In this document: positions 1-6,182 of the stretch, piece by piece
Layout: every line of letters begins with the position of its first letter
Position numbering within the stretch: the first letter of the stretch is position 1
NCBI GenBank assembly: GCA_028697435.1
Contig: JAQVFD010000037.1
Span: 1-11,504 of the forward strand
Reading direction: 5' to 3'
DNA from: Clostridiaceae bacterium
GTDB taxonomy: Bacteria > Bacillota > Clostridia > Lutisporales > Lutisporaceae
Length of the DNA stretch: 11,504 nucleotides
Made by a program: the position numbers and the translations under genes
Notes under the pieces: generated by a model
Told to the model about the DNA's origin: nothing
Databases searched by the model: none
The model's input: only the letters and a program-made list of their open reading frames with translations

Positions 1-1472
1 TGACGAGGACATATTTAGATTGGATTTTTGATTTGCCGTGGAATACCATGACTGAAGACAACCTTGACATAAAGAATGCCAGAAGGGTATTGGACGAGGA
101 CCATTATGGACTCAAAAAGGTCAAGGAAAGAGTTCTTGAGTACTTGGCTATCAGGCAGCTTTCCAACAACATGAAAGGACCTATACTGTGTCTGGTTGGA
201 CCTCCCGGAGTAGGAAAGACCTCCATTGCAAAATCTATTGCAAGGGCAATGGGAAGAAAGTTTGCAAGGATGTCCTTGGGTGGAGTCCGCGATGAAGCAG
301 AAATTAGGGGACATAGAAGAACGTATATAGGAGCTATTCCGGGTCGTATAATATACTCAATAAAACAAGCAGGTTCAAGGAATCCGTTATTTCTCTTCGA
401 TGAAATAGATAAGTTAGCCAGTGATTTTAGGGGGGATCCGGCTTCCGCACTACTTGAAGTTCTTGATGCGGAACAGAACAAAGAATTCAGGGATCACTAT
501 CTGGAACTACCCTTCGATCTTTCAAGGGTTATGTTCCTAACTACTGCAAATTCAGTAGATACCATACCTGCAGCATTGTTGGACAGAATGGAGGTAATAC
601 ATATTTCGGGTTATACTGAAGAGGAAAAACTCCATATAGCTGAAGGTTATCTTGTACCGAAGCAGGTAAAGGAGCATTCACTTAAGGACGAGAATATTAT
701 TATTTCCGAAGCCACTGTAAGAGCTGTGATAAACGGTTACACCAGAGAAGCAGGGGTAAGGAATTTAGAACGCGAAATCGCAAATATTATTAGAAAGAGT
801 GCAACTCAAATAGTTGAAAATAATAAGAAAAGAATCAGGGTTACTCCCTCTAACCTGAAAAAGTATCTTGGAATTCCAAAATACAGGCACGATCTAAAAA
901 ACCAAAAGAATGAGGTAGGGGTGGTTACCGGTCTGGCATGGACTTCTGTTGGCGGAGAAACATTGTTCATCGAAGTTTCTGTAATGTCGGGCACAGGAAA
1001 ACTTGAACTTACGGGACATTTGGGAGATGTAATGAAGGAATCCGCAAGAGCAGGCTTAAGCTATATCCGTTCCAGATCTGAAGAATTTGGTATTGACAAA
1101 GAATTTTCAAAAAATATGGATATCCATATACATGTCCCGGAGGGTGCCACTCCCAAAGATGGTCCTTCAGCAGGGATAACCATGACGACTGCTTTAATAT
1201 CAGCCCTTACAAAGATTCCGGTGAATAAAGATGTAGCAATGACCGGAGAAGTTACTCTCAGGGGGAGAGTGCTTCCTATAGGCGGTCTGAAAGAGAAAGT
1301 GCTTGCCGCCAAACGGGCAGGTATAACGAAGGTTATTCTTCCCTATGAGAATGAAAAGGACATAGAAGAAATTCCGGATACTGTAAAGAAAAACATGGAG
1401 TTTGTGCTTGCATCAGATATGGATGAAGTCCTGTCTCATGCATTGCTAAGGGATGAGAAACATGATAATTAA
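1..1472 (+). CDS. lon: ATP-dependent protease Lon (LonA), C-terminal part; 5' end outside the window
   Basis: Lon is a cytoplasmic AAA+ serine protease that unfolds and degrades misfolded and regulatory proteins. The reading frame is open from the window edge (first full codon at 3). About 489 residues are visible against 770-800 for a full LonA, so the N-terminal substrate-binding domain is missing. Seen in order: the YLDW...LPW linker typical of Lon; Walker A GPPGVGKT (near 206-230); Walker B FLFDEID (near 390-412); an arginine-rich AAA+ lid; and the C-terminal protease domain. The catalytic serine lies in PKDGPSAG (codon 1167-1169) and the catalytic lysine in GGLKEK (codon 1296-1298). They are 43 residues apart, as in E. 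coli S679/K722, so the enzyme should be active. The TTG at 33 is an internal leucine codon, not the start. The 3' end overlaps engB by 11 nt, matching the lonA-engB order known from Bacillus and relatives. Confidence 0.97.
   Translation, partial: TRTYLDWIFDLPWNTMTEDNLDIKNARRVLDEDHYGLKKVKERVLEYLAIRQLSNNMKGPILCLVGPPGVGKTSIAKSIARAMGRKFARMSLGGVRDEAEIRGHRRTYIGAIPGRIIYSIKQAGSRNPLFLFDEIDKLASDFRGDPASALLEVLDAEQNKEFRDHYLELPFDLSRVMFLTTANSVDTIPAALLDRMEVIHISGYTEEEKLHIAEGYLVPKQVKEHSLKDENIIISEATVRAVINGYTREAGVRNLEREIANIIRKSATQIVENNKKRIRVTPSNLKKYLGIPKYRHDLKNQKNEVGVVTGLAWTSVGGETLFIEVSVMSGTGKLELTGHLGDVMKESARAGLSYIRSRSEEFGIDKEFSKNMDIHIHVPEGATPKDGPSAGITMTTALISALTKIPVNKDVAMTGEVTLRGRVLPIGGLKEKVLAAKRAGITKVILPYENEKDIEEIPDTVKKNMEFVLASDMDEVLSHALLRDEKHDN
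1448..1457 (+). promoter_or_regulatory. Ribosome binding site inside the lon 3' end, deciding the engB start
   Basis: AAGGGATGAG lies in the last codons of lon. AAGGG ends 9 nt before the ATG at 1462 but directly abuts the in-frame ATG at 1453, where it could not work. This supports 1462 as the engB start and implies translational coupling to lon. Confidence 0.55.
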
Positions 1473-2043
1473 AAAGTGTGAATTTATAAAAAGTGCTGTT
1501 TTGCAAAACCAGTATCCAGAACTTAATCTGCCGGAAATAGCTTTTTCCGGCAGATCTAATGTTGGTAAATCTTCACTCATTAATTCGCTTCTTAACAGGA
1601 AAAAGCTTGTCAAGACAAGCTCAAGCCCCGGGAAGACAAGATTAATCAACTTTTTTCTTATTAATGATCAGCTTGTTTTAGTTGATTTACCCGGCTATGG
1701 GTATGCAGCTGTATCAAAGAGTCAGAAGGAAGCTTGGGGCAAAATGATAGAGGACTATTTAAGGTTCAGGGAAAATCTGAAGAACGTTGTCCTGTTGGTG
1801 GACATACGTCATGAACCTACCGCTGATGATAAGCTTATGTATGATTTCTTAAAATATTATAAAAAGTCTGTAATTGTCGTTGCGACAAAGCTTGATAAAA
1901 TCACCAGATCATCAGTGAGTAAGGATTTAAACATAATAAAGAATAAACTAGGTACTACTCAAGATGATATTCTGATTCCTTATTCCTCTGAGACTCATTT
2001 TGGAAGAGAAGAACTCTGGGAGGTACTGATAGACTGGGAGTAG
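1462..2043 (+). CDS. engB: Ribosome-biogenesis GTPase EngB (YsxC/YihA)
   Basis: EngB is a small Era/Obg-class GTPase that acts in the cytoplasm on late assembly of the large ribosomal subunit. From the ATG at 1462 the protein has 193 residues, the usual size. The G motifs are all present: G1 GRSNVGKS (residues 30-37), the switch region SSPGKT, G3 DLPGYGYA, G4 TKLD, and a C-terminal SSET (G5-like). It resembles B. subtilis YsxC throughout, including EAWGKMIEDY. I prefer 1462 over the in-frame ATG at 1453 because of ribosome-binding-site spacing and because MIIKK lines up with the N-terminus of YsxC. The gene overlaps lon by 11 nt, so the two are almost certainly co-transcribed and probably translationally coupled. 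Confidence 0.95.
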   Translation: MIIKKCEFIKSAVLQNQYPELNLPEIAFSGRSNVGKSSLINSLLNRKKLVKTSSSPGKTRLINFFLINDQLVLVDLPGYGYAAVSKSQKEAWGKMIEDYLRFRENLKNVVLLVDIRHEPTADDKLMYDFLKYYKKSVIVVATKLDKITRSSVSKDLNIIKNKLGTTQDDILIPYSSETHFGREELWEVLIDWE

Positions 2044-2055
2044 ACCTGTCTGATT

Positions 2056-2062
2056 GGGGGGG
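2056..2062 (+). promoter_or_regulatory. Unusual G7 ribosome binding site before a TTG start
   Basis: A homopolymer of seven G sits 5 nt before the TTG start of the CPBP protease gene and is the only Shine-Dalgarno-like sequence there. Pairing would rely on GG/GGGG with the anti-SD CCUCC and is weaker than the GGAGG sites elsewhere in the window. Confidence 0.5.
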
Positions 2063-2067
2063 CACTA

Positions 2068-2772
2068 TTGAAGATATATGAGGCATTCATAATTATATTT
2101 ACTTTTTTGCTTATTAACGTCCCGATTTTTATATCTCTGTACAATTATGTATTTAAGGATCTTAATATTGTTGCAAAGCTTGTCATAGGAGTGATTTACT
2201 GGTCTGCTGCATATTTTACCCATGAGCTGATTCCATTTATCGGGGTACTGATTCTTCTTGCCGGAGTACATGGGAAAACTGAAGATGAAATGCAGATAAG
2301 AAACATAAATATATGGTCTGTAAGAGCACGGGACATCGTTTACGTTTCCGGCGGTACGCTGATTTTTAAAGCAGTGATCAATCAGGTCAATAATTTATAT
2401 GTGCACATTTTAAACATATATTTCAAAATAGAGCCTAAGTCCCAGGAAATTGTAGAAGAATTTGCATTCGGGGAGATATACTACAAGGTGTTACTTTTTA
2501 TACTTGTAGTAGTACTGGCACCTTTCGTAGAGGAGTATATTTTCTGGTATTATATTTATGATAAGCTTTTGCTTGGAAGGATGCCATCTGTGGCAGCCGC
2601 GATTATTTCTGCAGCGCTTTTTACAATGTTGCATTTTAACATATCCGGTATTCCTACATTTTTCGGGTTAGGGCTTTATTGCACTTACATATATGAAAAA
2701 AGGGGTTTTTATGGTGCTGTGACAGCTCACCTGGTATCAAACCTTGTTACCGCAACATTTCTAATTATTTAA
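2068..2772 (+). CDS. CPBP-family intramembrane metalloprotease (CAAX protease / Abi family), variant first motif
   Basis: This is a predicted integral membrane protein of 234 residues with about six hydrophobic segments. The C-terminal half carries the CPBP (Abi, Rce1-like) signature: motif 1 EEYIFW with the glutamates at 155-156, motif 2 FTMLH ending in His189, and motif 3 HLVSN with His221 and Asn225. Family members act on proteins within the membrane. Roles in bacteria range from peptide maturation and bacteriocin immunity to unknown, so the substrate cannot be inferred. Motif 1 is usually EExxxR; here the arginine position is Trp160, which may alter or reduce activity. The start is TTG, preceded by a run of seven G at 2056-2062 with 5-nt spacing; no ATG is available in frame nearby. 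It lies 24 nt after engB and 15 nt before the next gene, so it is likely in the lon-engB transcript. Confidence 0.85.
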   Translation: MKIYEAFIIIFTFLLINVPIFISLYNYVFKDLNIVAKLVIGVIYWSAAYFTHELIPFIGVLILLAGVHGKTEDEMQIRNINIWSVRARDIVYVSGGTLIFKAVINQVNNLYVHILNIYFKIEPKSQEIVEEFAFGEIYYKVLLFILVVVLAPFVEEYIFWYYIYDKLLLGRMPSVAAAIISAALFTMLHFNISGIPTFFGLGLYCTYIYEKRGFYGAVTAHLVSNLVTATFLII

Positions 2773-2787
2773 AAGGATGAGTGTTAA

Positions 2788-3171
2788 ATGGAAAAGGAGT
2801 TTCATAGAGTATTATTGGATGCATTGACGGAAGCTATGGTGAGGAAGTCGGTAGTGACTGTGAAAAATGTTGAAAACAGTAGTATTATAGTGGTTACGGT
2901 TACTGAAGATGAAATTATCATATCATTGAGCAGGATTCCTTCCATGATGAATGATGTGATATCAGCCGTGTCCGATTGTCTGGGCAGGAGCCCTGACATG
3001 GTATACAACAGGGTTAGTGTATTGAAGGATGATTTTATAATATATTATATGGTTTGGCTCAATAATAATGAGGGAGGAAGATCCTTTATAGAAAAGGAGT
3101 TTTCCGAAGCTCAGAACAGGATAACCTATTTAAGTCAAAAGGCTCTTACCTACCTGCAGGATATGAATTAA
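2788..3171 (+). CDS. Conserved-looking protein of unknown function, 127 residues
   Basis: I do not recognise this protein. It starts at ATG 2788 with AAGGATGAG (2773-2781) 6 nt upstream, and follows the CPBP protease gene by 15 nt, so it is likely the last gene of the lon-engB transcript. The product is soluble-looking, with no signal peptide or membrane segment. It is predicted as an N-terminal helix, a valine/isoleucine-rich beta section (about residues 22-48), a middle mixed section with the only cysteine in CLGRS, a second hydrophobic strand (IIYYMVWL) and a charged C-terminal helix. Codon use and composition resemble the neighbours. It could be a small adaptor or regulator, but nothing visible assigns a function. 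Confidence 0.75.
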   Translation: MEKEFHRVLLDALTEAMVRKSVVTVKNVENSSIIVVTVTEDEIIISLSRIPSMMNDVISAVSDCLGRSPDMVYNRVSVLKDDFIIYYMVWLNNNEGGRSFIEKEFSEAQNRITYLSQKALTYLQDMN

Positions 3172-3189
3172 CCGGAAATAAGGTCGTTA

Positions 3190-3218
3190 TTTACATGGGG
3201 TTCCAAATTCCGTATAAT
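3190..3218 (+). promoter_or_regulatory. Predicted sigma-A-type promoter of the YIP1-family gene
   Basis: TTTACA (3190-3195), a 17-nt spacer and TATAAT (3213-3218) match the consensus at 5/6 and 6/6. Transcription would start near 3225, about 34 nt before the ATG at 3259. GTTCCA (3200-3205) and TGGAAC (3226-3231) form a 6-bp inverted repeat flanking the -10, possibly an operator or chance. Confidence 0.65.
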
Positions 3219-3258
3219 GTCAATATGGAACTGAATATTTTTTTGTGGGGGTAATAAA

Positions 3259-3906
3259 ATGCTTAAAAAGCTAAAACTGTTTTTTGTCAAACCAACGGAG
3301 TTGTTCAGGGAATACTTGGAGAAACCTGTATGGGCATTGAAACTATTTATTATATCTCTGGTGACAGCTTTATATACCTATGGAAGCAAGATTCTTGGTG
3401 AGGATCTGTTTGCCGAAATGATGGAAGAAAAAGCGACCTCTATGCCGCCTGAACAGGCTGAAGCATTAAGGTCATCAATAGCTTTTATGAATTCACCTAC
3501 GATGAATCTTATTTCTGCCGCCGTAGGGGCAATATCCGCAGCTGTCATTATTCTGGTGATTGCACTTGTATATATGGCATTTATCAGAGCACTCAAGGGT
3601 GAGATAAAATACAAGCAGGTTCTGGCAGTCTATACTCTGGCATATATGGCATCTATAATAGGAATGGTAGCGAAGTTTGCTTATATGTATTTCACGGGCA
3701 ATCTTATATATCTGGATTTTAGTCCCTCATTTAAAGACATACTGCTTAATAATCTTGATCCCTTTATTATATGGCAGTCAATACTTATGGTGTTCGGTAT
3801 AGCGGTAGTAGCGGGTATTCCTGAAAAGAAGAGTGTAATAATAGTAGCGGTAATGTGGTTGGTAGCATTAGCAATATCATTCGGTTCGGTTATGCTTACG
3901 AATTAG
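3259..3906 (+). CDS. YIP1-family multi-pass membrane protein
   Basis: A 215-residue membrane protein. The N-terminus reads as a YIP1-domain entry (FFVKPTELFREYLEKP, then a hydrophobic helix), a pattern common to clostridial proteins annotated as Yip1 domain. About five membrane segments can be drawn: residues 24-42, 83-108, 120-146, 167-186 and 191-213. A hydrophilic, glutamate/alanine-rich loop at 47-80 would be extracytoplasmic. No catalytic motif is visible. The eukaryotic family works in vesicle traffic, but the bacterial role is unknown, so I infer only a membrane location. The ATG at 3259 has a GGGGG site (3247-3251) 7 nt upstream. The gene has its own promoter and is probably transcribed apart from the upstream operon. 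Its last 30 nt overlap the convergent CCA gene. Confidence 0.75.
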   Translation: MLKKLKLFFVKPTELFREYLEKPVWALKLFIISLVTALYTYGSKILGEDLFAEMMEEKATSMPPEQAEALRSSIAFMNSPTMNLISAAVGAISAAVIILVIALVYMAFIRALKGEIKYKQVLAVYTLAYMASIIGMVAKFAYMYFTGNLIYLDFSPSFKDILLNNLDPFIIWQSILMVFGIAVVAGIPEKKSVIIVAVMWLVALAISFGSVMLTN

Positions 3907-5226
3907 ATTCAACAATATTTCTTTTCTGTTAAGCTTGGGCTCTTCAATAACCTTTTCCAAAAGGCTGTTGAGGAGTTCTTTTATTTCCTTTCCCGGTTTG
4001 ATACCTATGGCAATAAGGTCATCACCGTTTACTGCCAGGGACTTCAGGTTTGTGCACTGGTCTTTTTCTTTAATTTCTTTATATATTTTCCAAAGCCTTG
4101 TGAATTTTTTGGTACGTTCCTCCAGAAGTCTGGGATTCTGAGCTTTTTTATCCGCTTCAATAACCATGAGAAGACACTCAAACATATCCTCTCCGACTCT
4201 GTGCATGGCTTTTCGAACTGATTTGGGTTCATCTTTTATGTGCATATCATGGCATCGTATCAGCAAAAGAATTTTATCCATGGACTTTTTATCAAACTTC
4301 AATCTCATCATTGCTGTTCTGGATAGTTTGACACTCAGCTGCTGATGATTGTAAAAATGATCAATCCCTTTGCTGTCAGTAGTTTTTGTGCCGGGCTTTC
4401 CTATGTCATGAAGCAGCATTGTCCATCGGAGAACCTTGTCCTTTTCAATATTGGCTACTGAACGCAGCGAATGCTCAGCCACATTATATGAGTGGTAAGG
4501 GTTGTCCTGACCGGTTAAAAAACAGGGTTCAAATTCCGGCAGAGCATACCTTATCAGGTTTGTATCCATTAAGAGTGAAAAGCAAAGGGGGTTGTCGGAC
4601 AATAGTATCTTTGTCAACTCATCTCTTATGCGTTCGGAGCTTATACTATCTATTAGACTGCTATTTTTTCCTATGGACTTTAGAGTTTTTTCTTCAATAG
4701 AAAATCCAAGCTGCGCAGAGAAACGTATAGCCCTCAGCATACGAAGGGCATCTTCATTGAACCTTTTGTCAGGGTCTTCCACTGTCCTGATAATCTTCTC
4801 CCTGATATCGGAAACACCGCCAAAGGGATCCACAATTCCTGTCTCATGGCTGTAAGCTATGGCATTTATGGTAAAGTCCCTTCTTGAAAGGTCTTCTTCA
4901 ATAGAGGAAGTAAAAGTAACTGATTTGGGTTTCCTTAAATCTGTGTATTCACCGTCTATACGATATGTGGTAACCTCAAAGCTGCTTTTCTCAATAAACA
5001 CTGTGACGGTACCATGCAAAATACCTGTATCCGCGGTTTTTTGAAAAAGCTCTTTTACTTCACCGGGTAATGCATTGGTGGCAATATCCCAATCTTCCGG
5101 CTCTTTTCCAAGTATGCTGTCCCTTACACAGCCTCCTACTATAAAAGCCTGGTAATTGCTATTATACAGCTTATCCATTATATTCTGAACCTTCCTGGGT
5201 ATGGAGATTCTAAAATTGTATTTCAT
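3877..5226 (-). CDS. cca: CCA tRNA nucleotidyltransferase / poly(A) polymerase with HD domain
   Basis: This class II nucleotidyltransferase adds or repairs the 3'-CCA end of tRNAs in the cytoplasm; some family members make poly(A) or only part of CCA. The protein has 449 residues from the ATG at 5226. Seen in order: the GGCVRD motif (31-36); the metal-binding EDWD pair (Asp45, Asp47); RRDFTINAIA (115-124); the EDALR template motif (158-162) followed by RAIRFSAQLGF; and an HD domain with HDIGKP (273-278) and the later histidine set. The ATG at 5226 is preferred because AAGGAG (5233-5238) sits 6 nt upstream. An in-frame start at 5280 would add 18 residues overlapping the upstream gene and lacks homology. 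It lies 17 nt after the UppS-like gene, probably in one transcript. Whether it is a full CCA-adding enzyme or a CC/A-only or poly(A) version cannot be settled by eye. Confidence 0.92.
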   Translation of the reverse strand: MKYNFRISIPRKVQNIMDKLYNSNYQAFIVGGCVRDSILGKEPEDWDIATNALPGEVKELFQKTADTGILHGTVTVFIEKSSFEVTTYRIDGEYTDLRKPKSVTFTSSIEEDLSRRDFTINAIAYSHETGIVDPFGGVSDIREKIIRTVEDPDKRFNEDALRMLRAIRFSAQLGFSIEEKTLKSIGKNSSLIDSISSERIRDELTKILLSDNPLCFSLLMDTNLIRYALPEFEPCFLTGQDNPYHSYNVAEHSLRSVANIEKDKVLRWTMLLHDIGKPGTKTTDSKGIDHFYNHQQLSVKLSRTAMMRLKFDKKSMDKILLLIRCHDMHIKDEPKSVRKAMHRVGEDMFECLLMVIEADKKAQNPRLLEERTKKFTRLWKIYKEIKEKDQCTNLKSLAVNGDDLIAIGIKPGKEIKELLNSLLEKVIEEPKLNRKEILLNLIRKHNRTE

Positions 5227-5232
5227 ATACTG

Positions 5233-5238
5233 CTCCTT
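5233..5238 (-). promoter_or_regulatory. Ribosome binding site deciding the CCA start
   Basis: Read on the minus strand, AAGGAG lies 6 nt before the ATG at 5226. No comparable site precedes the longer in-frame start at 5280, which lies inside the upstream gene. Confidence 0.7.
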
Positions 5239-5243
5239 TATAG

Positions 5244-5870
5244 TTAACCTCCAAGGGTCACATCCTGTTCCTGATACCACAAAAGGGCTTCATACAGGTG
5301 CTCCGGTTTAAAATCCGGCCATAGGTCATCGACGATATAAAAATCGGCATATACTGATTGTACGGGGAGAAAACCACTGAGTCTGCGCCTCCCGCCCCAA
5401 CGGATAATTAAATCAATTCTCGAAATACCGGCAGATGCAATATGCGACCTATGATTCAGATCCCAGTTCCATCCATAATTGACCAAAAAATTAATTTTAA
5501 TAAGCCCTTTTCCAAACTTTACTCTCTTAGTAAAAGGGAGAAGCTCTTGGGGAAACATGGGGGATTTTGTGTTCCCAAGGACCAATAGCTCCGCATCCCT
5601 TCCGGCAAGCTCTATTACAGAATCGACGCAGGCTTTTCTAAAAGCTTGTGTCTGTATGGAAGGCCTCTTGGTATTGTCTTCTGTAAAGCCATACAAGGTT
5701 AATTCTTTTATTCCCAGTTCAGTACACAGATTGTAAAGCTCAAATCCCGGCTTTATTCCATAATTGTACCCATCCTGCTTCTCATAACCCTTCCCCAGGG
5801 CCCATCTCCTGTTCCCATCCGGGATAACTCCGATGTGATTCGGCAGTCTTTTGAAGTTTGGAACGCCCAT
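5244..5870 (-). CDS. Short, divergent cis-prenyltransferase (undecaprenyl diphosphate synthase family)
   Basis: A 208-residue UppS-family protein; family members condense isopentenyl diphosphate units onto farnesyl diphosphate to make the lipid carrier for cell-wall synthesis. Signature pieces are clear: HIGVIPDGNRRWA (Asp18 and Arg22, matching E. coli D26/R30), LYGFTEDNTKRP (Asn66 and Arg69, matching N74/R77), IKINFLVNYG, DLIIR (Arg157, R194), RRLSGF (Arg163 and Ser165, R200/S202) and ADFY...DLWPDF. Deviations: His43 is Tyr35, Trp75 is Thr67, Glu198 is Arg161, and the metal-ligand Glu213 is Asp176. It is about 45 residues shorter than E. coli UppS, mainly between NYG and DLIIR. It may be a paralogue with a different chain length or substrate rather than the main UppS, so no gene symbol is given. 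The ATG at 5870 has GAGGTGA (5875-5881) upstream. Confidence 0.85.
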   Translation of the reverse strand: MGVPNFKRLPNHIGVIPDGNRRWALGKGYEKQDGYNYGIKPGFELYNLCTELGIKELTLYGFTEDNTKRPSIQTQAFRKACVDSVIELAGRDAELLVLGNTKSPMFPQELLPFTKRVKFGKGLIKINFLVNYGWNWDLNHRSHIASAGISRIDLIIRWGGRRRLSGFLPVQSVYADFYIVDDLWPDFKPEHLYEALLWYQEQDVTLGG

Positions 5871-5932
5871 AATTTCACCTCATTTTATGAAAACCATATT
5901 GCATTATTATTTCCATAAATGAAGTAATATAT

Positions 5933-5980
5933 ATGTTTTACACTAAGCATCTTACATAGAATTCAAATAGTGTAAAACAT
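5933..5980. repeat. Perfect 13-bp inverted repeat with 22-nt loop
   Basis: ATGTTTTACACTA (5933-5945) is the exact reverse complement of TAGTGTAAAACAT (5968-5980). No T-tract follows closely in either direction, and it lies between divergent genes, so a terminator is unlikely. It may be an operator pair, an RNA hairpin in the UppS-like 5' leader, or the remains of a mobile element. Confidence 0.8.
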
Positions 5981-5992
5981 TTTCCCCGATTC

Positions 5993-6074
5993 ATATGTTG
6001 TGAAAAGTACATTACTTTAACACAAAATTAGAATCTATCTAATTTTGTGATGATAAATCTTTTTCACAACATAT
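5993..6074. repeat. Nested inverted repeats: 14-bp outer stem enclosing a 12-bp inner hairpin
   Basis: The outer arms ATATGTTGTGAAAA (5993-6006) and TTTTCACAACATAT (6061-6074) are perfectly complementary. Inside them CACAAAATTAGA (6021-6032) and TCTAATTTTGTG (6038-6049) are also perfectly complementary, around the 5-nt loop ATCTA. As RNA or cruciform DNA this would be a long two-part stem with an asymmetric internal loop of 14 and 11 nt. The structure is not followed by a poly-T run, and its function is unknown. Confidence 0.82.
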
Positions 6075-6089
6075 ATAGACGTATATGTT
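6068..6089. repeat. 8-bp inverted repeat competing with the nested stem
   Basis: AACATATA (6068-6075) pairs with TATATGTT (6082-6089) around a 6-nt loop. Its left arm overlaps the right arm of the 14-bp outer stem at 5993-6074, so on a transcript the two pairings would exclude each other. Confidence 0.55.
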
Positions 6090-6137
6090 CCATATTATTC
6101 TTTTATTATACTGCAAAAGGAAGGAAATAGGGGAAAT

Positions 6138-6182
6138 ATGTTGAATATATTAAGGAATATAAATGTGAGGGGAAAAATATGA
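6138..6182 (+). CDS. Possible 14-residue leader peptide coupled to the lipoprotein gene
   Basis: ATG at 6138 opens a frame MLNILRNINVRGKI ending in TGA at 6180-6182. The stop overlaps the ATG (6179) of the lipoprotein gene in the ATGA arrangement typical of translational coupling. AGGGG (6129-6133) lies 4 nt upstream, and AAGGAAGG (6117-6124) further up. The peptide shows no run of a single regulatory amino acid. In an AT-rich leader a short frame like this can arise by chance, so this is speculative. Confidence 0.25.
   Translation: MLNILRNINVRGKI

Larger units (their letters stand above)
5871..6178. other. AT-rich divergent intergenic region (308 bp) with dense inverted repeats
   Basis: This stretch separates the minus-strand UppS-like gene from the plus-strand lipoprotein gene, so it should hold both promoters. 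It contains the inverted repeats listed separately. The word ATATGTT recurs at 5931-5937, 5993-5999, 6083-6089 and 6136-6142, and its complement AACATAT at 6068-6074. I could not place a convincing -35/-10 pair for either gene. TATACT at 6107-6112 is a possible -10 for the lipoprotein gene but lacks a good -35. Confidence 0.7.

Noticed and set aside
33..35. TTG at 33 as the start of lon
   Set aside because: The Lon-typical YLDW sequence lies in frame upstream of it and the frame is open to the window edge, so 33 is an internal leucine codon.
2065..2271. Minus-strand frame opposite the CPBP gene start
   Set aside because: It is antisense to a recognised gene, with polar low-complexity content and no supporting signals.
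1..3171. Lon plus CPBP (Abi) protein as a defence island
   Set aside because: The lon-engB pair is a housekeeping arrangement, and the Abi label of the CPBP family is historical and does not by itself indicate phage defence; no toxin, nuclease or integrase is present.
3176..3192. AAATAA/TTATTT hairpin as terminator after the 127-residue protein
   Set aside because: The stem has only six A-T pairs and no T-tract follows; it overlaps the -35 of the next promoter.
4386..5044. Plus-strand open frames within the CCA gene
   Set aside because: They are antisense to a clearly recognised protein, have no family features and no ribosome binding sites.
5227..5280. N-terminal extension of the CCA enzyme to an ATG at 5280
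   Set aside because: It has no ribosome binding site, overlaps the UppS-like gene and adds 18 unrelated residues; AAGGAG fixes the start at 5226.
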